NCBI RefSeq assembly: GCF_028293835.1
Contig: NZ_JAQGNX010000010.1
Span: 1-34,633, forward strand
Direction: 5' to 3'
DNA length: 34,633 nt
Source: Pseudomonas sp.
Lineage (GTDB): Bacteria; Pseudomonadota; Gammaproteobacteria; Pseudomonadales; Pseudomonadaceae
Part shown: one piece after another, positions 28,497 through 34,633 of the stretch
Position numbering within the stretch: the stretch's first letter is position 1
Layout of the letters: each line of letters starts with the position of its first letter
Notes under the pieces: model-generated
Database searches by the model: none
Told to the model about the DNA's origin: nothing
What the model saw: only the letters and a program-made list of their open reading frames with translations
Translations under genes and position numbers: made by a program

Positions 28497-29945
28497 TTAC
28501 TGCGGCTTGCGACGACCAAAGCCAGGACGCTGGCCGGAGCCAGCTGGCGGGCCGTTACGCTTGCCCGAAGGCTTGCCGTTGTCTACCAACACAATGCCCG
28601 CGCGCTGCTGTTTAGGCTTGGCTGGACGCTTGCTTACGTCGCTTGGACGTTCTGCCACTGGCGTGCCACGGCTATCAGAGCGGCTGTCTCTGTCTGAACG
28701 ACCGTTCGCTGGACGTGGCGTACGTGGCGAGTCACCACGGGGTGCACGAGGCGCACGCTCGGCTGAATCACTGCGCGGCGCACGTGGAGCGTCGCCGTCT
28801 TCACGCGGTTTGCGTGCAGGACGATCAGCACCTTCGCTACGGCCACGCAACGGACGATTGGTCTCGCCAGTCGCTGAACCGGAACGCCCGGTGGCAGGAC
28901 GCGGAGCACGGCCAGACGAGTCTGAACGCGGACCAGCAGGACGCTGATCACGGTTGCCTTCCGAACGCGGACGATCACGCTCGCTGCCTGTCACCTGTGG
29001 CTGACGTGGTGCACGGTCAGCACCCGATGGTGCCGGAGTGCCAGGGTTGGCTGGACGCAAGGTACGCACGCGCTCGCCTTTGCCCAATGGACGCGACGAT
29101 TGGCGCTGCAAGCGCTCCATCTTGTCTTTGGTCTTGGCATTCATTTGCGGTTGAGCGACCGGCGTCAGGCCAACTTCGGCGCTGAGGGTGTCAACTTCGT
29201 ATTGGCTCATTTCGCGCCAGCGACCCATGGGCAGGTCGGAGTTGAGGAACACCGGACCATAACGTACGCGCTTCAGGCGGCTGACCACCAGGCCCTGGGA
29301 TTCCCACAGGCGGCGAACTTCACGGTTGCGACCTTCCATCACTACGCAGTGGTACCAATGGTTGAAGCCTTCACCGCCCGGCGCTTGCTGGATGTCGGTG
29401 AAACGTGCGGGACCGTCTTCCAGCACTACACCGGTCTTGAGGCGCAGCAGCATGTCGTCATCGACTTCGCCACGCACACGAACCGCGTACTCACGGTCCA
29501 TCTCGAAAGAAGGGTGCATCAAGCGGTTGGCCAATTCACCGTCGGTGGTGAACATCAGCAAACCGGTGGTGTTGATGTCCAGACGACCGATGTTGACCCA
29601 GCGGCCCTCTTTAGGGCGCGGCAAGCGGTCGAACACTGTCGGACGACCTTCCGGGTCATCACGGGTGCAGATTTCACCGTCTGGCTTGTTGTACATGATG
29701 ACGCGACGTACCGATTCGGCCGTCTCTTCGCGTTTGATAACGCGGCCATCAACGCTGATGGCGTCATGCAGGTCGACGCGTTGACCGAGGGTCGCGTCTT
29801 TGCCATTGACTTTGATGCGGCCTTGGCTGATCCAGGCTTCGACGTCACGTCGTGAGCCTACGCCAATACGCGCCAGCACCTTTTGCAGTTTTTCGCCTGC
29901 TGGGCCGTCGTCTTCTGGGGTGTCTTGCTTGTCTTTGATACTCAT
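28497..29945 (-). CDS. rluB: 23S rRNA pseudouridine(2605) synthase with long disordered tail
   Basis: RluB makes pseudouridine at position 2605 of 23S rRNA. The 482-residue protein has an N-terminal S4 RNA-binding domain (about 17-75), the RsuA-type catalytic core with Asp123 in GRLDINTTGLLM, and MEGRNREVRRLWE (203-215). From about residue 266 to 482 it is a low-complexity Arg/Pro/Ser/Gly/Asp tail (repeats of RAPR, RSD, RP), interrupted by a hydrophobic island AGIVLVDNGKPSGKR (449-463). The tail is far longer than in E. coli RluB. ATG follows GGGAGGTG. It is the last gene of the scp-linked run; 160 bases separate it from the DUF1289 gene. Confidence 0.94.
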   Translation of the reverse strand: MSIKDKQDTPEDDGPAGEKLQKVLARIGVGSRRDVEAWISQGRIKVNGKDATLGQRVDLHDAISVDGRVIKREETAESVRRVIMYNKPDGEICTRDDPEGRPTVFDRLPRPKEGRWVNIGRLDINTTGLLMFTTDGELANRLMHPSFEMDREYAVRVRGEVDDDMLLRLKTGVVLEDGPARFTDIQQAPGGEGFNHWYHCVVMEGRNREVRRLWESQGLVVSRLKRVRYGPVFLNSDLPMGRWREMSQYEVDTLSAEVGLTPVAQPQMNAKTKDKMERLQRQSSRPLGKGERVRTLRPANPGTPAPSGADRAPRQPQVTGSERDRPRSEGNRDQRPAGPRSDSSGRAPRPATGRSGSATGETNRPLRGRSEGADRPARKPREDGDAPRAPRSDSAERAPRAPRGDSPRTPRPANGRSDRDSRSDSRGTPVAERPSDVSKRPAKPKQQRAGIVLVDNGKPSGKRNGPPAGSGQRPGFGRRKPQ

Positions 29946-30105
29946 CTGGGCACCTCCCGGTGTGTCGATAACAGGTCGCGCTGAGAAATCGCGCGCGCTG
30001 ATTGCTTAATCTAAAGCCGATGGCAACGTAGGAATCGCCAAAAGGTCGCGAATCATACGCGCAAGGCGCCCGTTGCGCACCAAAGAGTAGTGCAATCGCG
30101 TCGAC

Positions 30106-30291
30106 TTACTTCTTTTTCCGCCGACCGGAGGCTTTCATCTGGATCAAGCGCATGGCCGAGTCGGCCAGTACCTTGCGTCGATCGCCTTTGTCGAGCTTCT
30201 TCCAGGCCTTGATTTCACGTTTGCTGCGGCCACAGCCCAAGCAGATATCGTCATCGAATTTACAGACGCTGATGCATGGGTTGTTGCTCAT
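30106..30291 (-). CDS. DUF1289-family small Cys protein
   Basis: A 61-residue basic protein, MSNNPCISVCKFDDDICLGC, with four cysteines at 6, 10, 17 and 20 (C-x3-C-x6-C-x2-C), a small metal- or Fe-S-binding knuckle, followed by a helical part (REIKAWKKLDKGDRRKVLAD) and a Lys-rich end. The start at 30289-30291 is set by GGAGAC 7 bases upstream; the longer four-codon extension has no ribosome site. DUF1289 function is unknown. It lies between scpB and rluB on the same strand, just after a REP hairpin. Confidence 0.9.
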   Translation of the reverse strand: MSNNPCISVCKFDDDICLGCGRSKREIKAWKKLDKGDRRKVLADSAMRLIQMKASGRRKKK

Positions 30292-30316
30292 AAGAGTCTC
30301 CATGGATGTGGCGATC

Positions 30317-30383
30317 TGCCAACTTGTTGGCGAGGCGCCCGACTGTGCACATCCTTATATGCCCTCTCGCCAACAAGTTGGCA
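30317..30383. repeat. REP-like hairpin, GCCAACAAGTTGGC family (copy 2)
   Basis: Eighteen-base perfect arms (30317-30334 and 30366-30383) separated by 31 bases, one base beyond the scpB stop codon. The core is identical to the 5716-5775 copy. It probably reduces read-through from scpB into the DUF1289 gene. Confidence 0.87.
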
Positions 30384-30384
30384 C

Positions 30385-31161
30385 CTACAGAGTGCCGGGA
30401 TCGGTACCGCCATCCTCTTCCGGCTCGGCGATATCAATCCGCAACAAATCATCGAAGTCTGTCTTGAGACCCAGCTCCATTGAATCAAGTTCGACCAATA
30501 AAGTGCGGAAGCTGGTTTCGTCTCGGGGCGGCTCGGGTTCGGCATCGGGGTCGAGGCTGGCATCCGCCAGGGCCTGCAAGCTGGCAGGCACCGGGGCGTC
30601 GTCGAAGTCGAGCATCGGCTCCGGCTCCAGCTCACGCAAGGCAGCCAGCGGCGGCAGATCGTCCAGACTTTTCAGGTTGAAGTGATCGAGAAACGCCTTG
30701 GTCGTAGCGAACATCGCCGGTTTGCCAGGCACATCGCGGTAACCGACAATCCTGATCCACTCACGTTCCAGCAAGGTTTTAACGATGTGGCTATTGACCG
30801 CAACACCGCGCACGTCTTCGATTTCGCCCCGGGTAATCGGTTGGCGATACGCGATCAAGGCCATGGTTTCCAGCATTGCCCGGGAATAGCGCTGTGGCCG
30901 CTCTTCCCACAAGCGGCCGACCCAGGGCGAAAATCGTTCGCGGATCTGTAAGCGATAACCGGACGCTACCTCTTTCAGCTCAAAGGCTCGACCTTCGCAG
31001 GATTTGCCGAGTAATTGCAGGGCTTTTTTGAATACCGGCGGCTCTGGGCGCTCGCCCTCTTCGAACAGTTCGAGAAGCCGCTCCAGCGATTGCGGTTTTC
31101 CGGATGCCAATAAAAAAGCTTCGAGCAGCGGGGCCAGCTCGCGGGGGTCAGTCAGGTTCAT
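30385..31161 (-). CDS. scpB: Segregation and condensation protein B
   Basis: ScpB binds ScpA and with SMC helps compact and segregate the chromosome. The 258-residue protein has two winged-helix domains (MNLTDPRELAPLLEAFLLASG onward; RYSRAMLETMALIAYRQPITRGEIEDVRG) and an acidic C-terminal tail (about 190-258) rich in Glu, Asp and Pro, typical of pseudomonad ScpB. It starts 18 bases after the scpA stop and is clearly co-transcribed. Confidence 0.95.
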   Translation of the reverse strand: MNLTDPRELAPLLEAFLLASGKPQSLERLLELFEEGERPEPPVFKKALQLLGKSCEGRAFELKEVASGYRLQIRERFSPWVGRLWEERPQRYSRAMLETMALIAYRQPITRGEIEDVRGVAVNSHIVKTLLEREWIRIVGYRDVPGKPAMFATTKAFLDHFNLKSLDDLPPLAALRELEPEPMLDFDDAPVPASLQALADASLDPDAEPEPPRDETSFRTLLVELDSMELGLKTDFDDLLRIDIAEPEEDGGTDPGTL

Positions 31162-31179
31162 GCTATGGCTCTTTAACGG

Positions 31180-32013
31180 TTATTCGGCTCTTGCACGGAC
31201 GTGAATCGCTGCGAAGGCCTCGTTTTGCACCAGTTCGACCAACGACTCCTTGACCAGCTCCAGAATTGCCATGAAGGTCACGACCACACCCAAGCGCCCT
31301 TCTTCTGCAGTAAACAGCTCGGAAAACGGTACGAAACCGCCTCCTTTCAGCCGCTCAAGCACATCGCTCATGCGCTCACGGGTCGACAACGCTTCACGAC
31401 TCACCTGATGGCTTTCAAACATATCGCCACGGTGCAACACCTCGGCCATGGACATCAACAACTCATCAAGACTGACGTCAGGCAATAAACGCCGGGCTCG
31501 CGCTTCGGGCGCGTCCAGCCTGGGGATAACTACGTCACGCCCGACCCGGCTCAGGCCATCAATGCCTTCGGCCGCCGCCTTGAAGCGCTCGTACTGTTGC
31601 AAACGCCTGATCAATTCGGCTCGGGGATCGTCTTCTTCCGCTTCGATCTCAGCCGAGCGTGGCAGCAACATCCGAGACTTGATCTCGGCGAGCATGGCGG
31701 CCATGACCAGGTATTCCGCCGCCAGCTCCAGGCGCACGGTTTTCATCAGCTCGACGTAGCCCATGTATTGCCGGGTGATTTCCGCCACGGGAATATCAAG
31801 AATATTAATATTCTGCTTACGGATCAGGTACAGCAGCAAGTCCAGCGGACCTTCGAACGCATCGAGAAACACTTCCAGCGCATCGGGCGGAATGTACAGG
31901 TCCAGCGGCATGTGCATGACCGCTTGGCCATAGACCATGGCAAATGGCAGCTCCTGCTGAGCGCCCGCCTGGTTGTCCAGAGGTGTTGACTTCAGGTCGG
32001 CGACCGCTGCCAT
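31180..32013 (-). CDS. scpA: Segregation and condensation protein A
   Basis: ScpA is the kleisin that bridges SMC heads. The 277-residue protein has the N-terminal family block FEGPLDLLLYLIRKQNINILDIPVAEI in two overlapping parts (about 53-79) and a C-terminal winged helix (VTFMAILELVKESLVELVQ). The first 35 residues are poorly conserved-looking, and an internal start is possible. ATG follows the previous stop directly (TGAATG), with GAGG upstream, so coupling to the YciO-like gene is likely. Confidence 0.94.
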   Translation of the reverse strand: MAAVADLKSTPLDNQAGAQQELPFAMVYGQAVMHMPLDLYIPPDALEVFLDAFEGPLDLLLYLIRKQNINILDIPVAEITRQYMGYVELMKTVRLELAAEYLVMAAMLAEIKSRMLLPRSAEIEAEEDDPRAELIRRLQQYERFKAAAEGIDGLSRVGRDVVIPRLDAPEARARRLLPDVSLDELLMSMAEVLHRGDMFESHQVSREALSTRERMSDVLERLKGGGFVPFSELFTAEEGRLGVVVTFMAILELVKESLVELVQNEAFAAIHVRARAE

Positions 32014-32643
32014 TCAGGCCCCAACCTCAAATGGCCGTGGATCACCGCAGCCCACGCGAATGATCTGGGCTTCGCCGTCTGCCAGGTTAATCACCGTGGA
32101 CGCCGAAATACCGCCGATACCACCATCGATGATCAAATCCACTTGATGCTCAAGAATCTGCCGCATCTCGTAAGGATCGCTCAATGGCAGGCTTTCGCCG
32201 GGCATGATCAGGCTGACGCTCATCAACGGCTCGCCCAGCTCCACCAGCAACGCGTGGGCGATGGGATGGCTCGGCAGCCGCAAGCCAATGGTCCGGCGCT
32301 TGGGGTGCAGGATCAAGCGTGGCACTTCCCGTGTGGCATTCAAAATAAAGGTGTACGGCCCCGGCGTGTGCATTCTGAGGGCACGGAACGCTGCCGTGTC
32401 GACCTTGGCATAGGTCCCCAGCTGCGACAGGTCACAGCACATCAGGGTGAAGTTGTGCTTGTCATCCAGCTGGCGCAGGCGGCGAATGCGCTCGATGGCG
32501 CTCTTGTCTCCAATCTGACAACCCAGCGCGTAGGACGAATCCGTGGGATAGACCACCAGGCCGCCGGCCTTGATGATCTCTGCCGCTTGCTTTATCAGGC
32601 GCGCCTGCGGGTTTTCCGGGTGCACCTGGAAAAATTGACTCAC
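32014..32643 (-). CDS. yciO: YciO/TsaC/Sua5-family protein
   Basis: The 209-residue protein belongs to the YrdC-like dsRNA/nucleotide-binding family. TsaC members make threonylcarbamoyl-AMP for tRNA t6A; the YciO subgroup's role is less clear. The start is GTG 32641-32643 (reading MSQFFQVHPENPQ), with AGGAAG 6 bases upstream, 13 bases after the PHP gene stop. Motifs YPTDSSYALGC (32-42), KHNFTLMC and KRRTIGLRLPSHP (115-127) are intact. The long upstream open frame overlapping the PHP gene is rejected. Because this is YciO-like and next to rnm as in E. coli (yciV-yciO), it is probably not the essential TsaC. Confidence 0.9.
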   Translation of the reverse strand: MSQFFQVHPENPQARLIKQAAEIIKAGGLVVYPTDSSYALGCQIGDKSAIERIRRLRQLDDKHNFTLMCCDLSQLGTYAKVDTAAFRALRMHTPGPYTFILNATREVPRLILHPKRRTIGLRLPSHPIAHALLVELGEPLMSVSLIMPGESLPLSDPYEMRQILEHQVDLIIDGGIGGISASTVINLADGEAQIIRVGCGDPRPFEVGA

Positions 32644-32656
32644 GGTATCTTCCTGT

Positions 32657-33517
32657 TCAGACGGCAGTAGGCTGGTCATGTTTGAATCGACACCAAAGTG
32701 GCGGTAGATCCTCCGGCAACGGGCGATAAACGCCAATTTCGGACCAGGCGCCAGGGGCATGAAAGTCACTGCCGGCAGTAACCAGCAGACCGAACTCACG
32801 GGCCAGAATAGCCAGACCACCGACCTGCTCTGCAGGCTGCAGGCCGTTGACTACCTCAATAGCGTGACCGCCGGCCTCAAGATAGTCGGCGACCAACTTA
32901 CGACGTTTGCTGCGGGTGAAATCATAATGCCACGGGTGCGCCAGGCTGACCCAGGCGCCTGCTTCGCGTAGCGTCGCGACGGTATCTTCCAGCGTCGGCC
33001 AATGCTGCTTGACGTCGCCGAGCTTGCCAGCGCCCAACCATTTGCGGAAGGCTTCGGCGCGGTCCTTGACGAAACCGCCACGCACCAGGAAGTCGGCAAA
33101 ATGCGGCCGGGCCGGTGCATTGGCGCTGTCACCGAGCTCTTGCTGGATAGCGCGAGCACCTTCCATAGCGCCAGGCATACCTTTGATCGCCAATTTTCGA
33201 CTTATTTCTTCTGCACGCAACCAGCGGCCATGGTGCAAACGATCAATGGCAGCGAGCAAGGCAGGTGCTTTCATATCAAAGCCATAGCCCAGAACATGGA
33301 TGGTCGCCCCGCCCCAGGTGCAGGATAATTCTACCCCGTTGACCAACTGCATACCCAGCTCAAGCGCCGCAGTACGGGCCTCTTCGAGACCTTCAAGGGT
33401 GTCGTGATCGGTCAGCGCGAGGACCCGCACACCGTTCTCATATGCACGGGCAACGAGGATCGCTGGCGCAAGGGCGCCATCGGAAGCGGTGCTGTGGCAG
33501 TGCAGGTCAACATTCAT
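32657..33517 (-). CDS. rnm: PHP-domain phosphoesterase (RNase AM / nucleoside bisphosphatase)
   Basis: A 286-residue PHP metallo-phosphoesterase of the YciV/TrpH group, which removes 3'-phosphates from nucleoside 3',5'-bisphosphates and trims 5' ends of RNAs. Metal ligands are visible at His6 and His8 (MNVDLHCHSTASDG), Asp13, Asp37-His38 (LTDHDT), His near 197 (SLAHPWHYD) and the C-terminal SDFHAPG. ATG 33515-33517 is the conserved start; seven more codons are open upstream. It heads the minus-strand run rnm-yciO-scpA-scpB and diverges from yciB across 66 bases. Confidence 0.93.
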   Translation of the reverse strand: MNVDLHCHSTASDGALAPAILVARAYENGVRVLALTDHDTLEGLEEARTAALELGMQLVNGVELSCTWGGATIHVLGYGFDMKAPALLAAIDRLHHGRWLRAEEISRKLAIKGMPGAMEGARAIQQELGDSANAPARPHFADFLVRGGFVKDRAEAFRKWLGAGKLGDVKQHWPTLEDTVATLREAGAWVSLAHPWHYDFTRSKRRKLVADYLEAGGHAIEVVNGLQPAEQVGGLAILAREFGLLVTAGSDFHAPGAWSEIGVYRPLPEDLPPLWCRFKHDQPTAV

Positions 33518-33583
33518 AGGTGGCGCTTTCGCTATCATTGATGTTTGTTATTATGCCGCCACATCCTGCATCTGGCTGCCATT

Positions 33584-34180
33584 GTGAAACAATTCATCGA
33601 CTTCATCCCACTGCTGCTGTTTTTCATCGTTTACAAGATCGAACCGCGCGCCGTTGACATTCTTGGACACAGCATCATGGTGGGCGGGATTTTCAGCGCT
33701 ACGGCGATGCTGATTATAAGTTCGATTGTCGTCTACGGCATTTTGTTCATCACCCAGCGAAAACTGGAAAAAAGCCAACTGCTCACCCTGCTCGCTTGTT
33801 TAGTGTTCGGCAGCTTGACCCTGGCCTTCCATAGCGAAGCGGTGCTCAAGTGGAAGGCACCGGTGGTCAACTGGGTGTTTGCCCTGGCATTTGCCGGCAG
33901 TCACTTCATCGGTGACCGCCCGCTGATCCAACGCATCATGGGCCATGCATTGACCTTGCCCGAGGCGATCTGGACGAAACTGAACATCGCCTGGATCATC
34001 TTTTTCGTATTCTGCGGTGCGGCCAACTTGTATGTGGCCTTCACGTATCAAGACTATTGGGTCGACTTCAAAGTCTTCGGCAGCCTTGGCATGACCTTAT
34101 TATTTCTGCTCGGCCAAGGTATTTTCCTCGCCCGGCACATGCACGACGCAGACCCTTCCTCTCCCGAAACCAAGGACTGA
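33584..34180 (+). CDS. yciB: Intracellular septation protein YciB
   Basis: YciB is an inner-membrane protein linked to cell-envelope and septum formation. The 198-residue protein has five to six hydrophobic helices. The start is GTG 33584 (reading [19 protein letters not shown]), the family's standard beginning; the thirteen earlier codons are rejected. Core motif [14 protein letters not shown] and the ending ARHMHD are typical. Ribosome site weak. The stop overlaps or abuts the next gene (TGATG). Confidence 0.94.
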   Translation: MKQFIDFIPLLLFFIVYKIEPRAVDILGHSIMVGGIFSATAMLIISSIVVYGILFITQRKLEKSQLLTLLACLVFGSLTLAFHSEAVLKWKAPVVNWVFALAFAGSHFIGDRPLIQRIMGHALTLPEAIWTKLNIAWIIFFVFCGAANLYVAFTYQDYWVDFKVFGSLGMTLLFLLGQGIFLARHMHDADPSSPETKD

Positions 34181-34182
34181 TG

Positions 34183-34482
34183 ATGCTCTACGCAATCGTT
34201 GCGACCGATGTCGCCAACTCGCTGGAAAAACGCCTGGCTGCACGGCCTGATCATTTGGCGCGGTTGGTCGCGCTTAAAGATCAAGGCCGCATGGTGTTGG
34301 CTGGCCCTAACCCGGCGATTGACAGCAACGACCCTGGTGCCGCGGGCTTTACCGGCAGCTTGATCGTGGCCGAGTTCGACTCCCTGGCGGCCGCGCAGAC
34401 CTGGGCCGACGCCGATCCGTACATGGCTGCTGGAGTGTATGCCAACGTAACGATCAAGCCGTTCAAGCAAGTACTGCCCTGA
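34183..34482 (+). CDS. yciI: YciI-family protein
   Basis: A 99-residue ferredoxin-like protein, [28 protein letters not shown], with the conserved Asp9 and His24 of the YciI/YCII dyad. The exact reaction in the cell is not known. It is coupled to yciB; the start may be 34180 (MMLYAIV, overlapping the yciB stop) or 34183. The longer frame inside yciB is a shadow. Confidence 0.92.
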   Translation: MLYAIVATDVANSLEKRLAARPDHLARLVALKDQGRMVLAGPNPAIDSNDPGAAGFTGSLIVAEFDSLAAAQTWADADPYMAAGVYANVTIKPFKQVLP

Positions 34483-34575
34483 TAGGCTGTCTGGACGCCG
34501 CTCAATATTGTGCGCAACCTGCCGACAACCCGCTGAACAATAATATTTTCGTTCATAGAAAACAGCGGAGTTCAG

Positions 34576-34633
34576 ATGCGTTCAGGTTCCTGGTGCTTGT
34601 TGTGGGTCGTATTGAGCGTTAGCGTCAGCGCGT
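34576..34633 (+). CDS. Start of a secreted or lipid-anchored protein, cut by window edge
   Basis: Nineteen codons are visible, MRSGSWCLLWVVLSVSVSA, which read as a signal peptide. A GCGGAG ribosome site lies 6-8 bases before the ATG. The body of the protein is outside the window, so the family cannot be named. It follows yciI by 93 bases on the same strand. Confidence 0.6.
   Translation, partial: MRSGSWCLLWVVLSVSVSA

Noticed and set aside
28507..29185. Plus-strand ORFs opposite the rluB tail
   Set aside because: Low-complexity reverse complements of the Arg/Pro-rich tail.
32644..32820. Long N-terminal extension of the YciO-like protein
   Set aside because: It overlaps the PHP gene out of frame. 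GTG at 32643 has a good ribosome site and the family-typical N-terminus.

Overview
The window is an ordinary-composition stretch of a Pseudomonas chromosome, most likely from the P. fluorescens lineage. The evidence is the arginine block (aotJ-aotQ-aotM-aotP-argR next to aruC-F-G-D-B-x-E, flanked by acsA on one side and alaS-lysC on the other), which follows the known P. aeruginosa order. The phhR/phhABC aromatic amino acid cluster, a DUF2790 secreted protein and two families of Pseudomonas-type REP hairpins agree with this. I saw no phage, insertion sequence, CRISPR array, rRNA or tRNA.

Layout. 1-3.6 kb: lysC (cut by the window edge) and alaS, minus strand. 3.6-5.7 kb: ltaE (minus) diverging from an FMN riboswitch and a stand-alone type II lumazine synthase (plus). 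5.8-13.5 kb: the arginine succinyltransferase operon aruC-aruF-aruG-astD-astB-(95-aa unknown)-astE, minus strand. 13.9-18.0 kb: argR and the aot arginine/ornithine importer, minus strand, without aotO. 18.6-20.6 kb: acsA (minus). 21.0 kb: a small secreted DUF2790 protein. 21.4-25.6 kb: phhR (minus) diverging from phhA-phhB-phhC (plus). 25.6-26.2 kb: two small hypothetical genes. 26.4-28.0 kb: an MFS transporter convergent with arfB. 28.5-33.5 kb: a minus-strand run of a PHP phosphatase, a YciO/TsaC-like protein, scpA, scpB, a DUF1289 protein and rluB. 33.6-34.6 kb: yciB, a YciI-family protein and the start of a secreted protein.

How they work together. The aot and aru genes form one arginine uptake and degradation regulon under ArgR. 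The same candidate ArgR half-site lies at exactly the same distance (21 bases) from a candidate -10 box in front of both aruC and aotJ. Between aruC and aruF there is a strong intrinsic terminator whose 5' arm can instead pair into an upstream hairpin, so expression of the distal genes may be attenuated. The phh genes convert phenylalanine to tyrosine and onward, with a clear PhhR/TyrR-type box before phhA. The phhA and acsA leaders each carry an AACAACAA motif of the kind bound by Hfq/Crc. The most unusual unit is the riboswitch-controlled second-type lumazine synthase. Its ribosome binding site can be closed by a local hairpin, and it lies in a position that would be adjacent to astE and alaS in P. 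aeruginosa.
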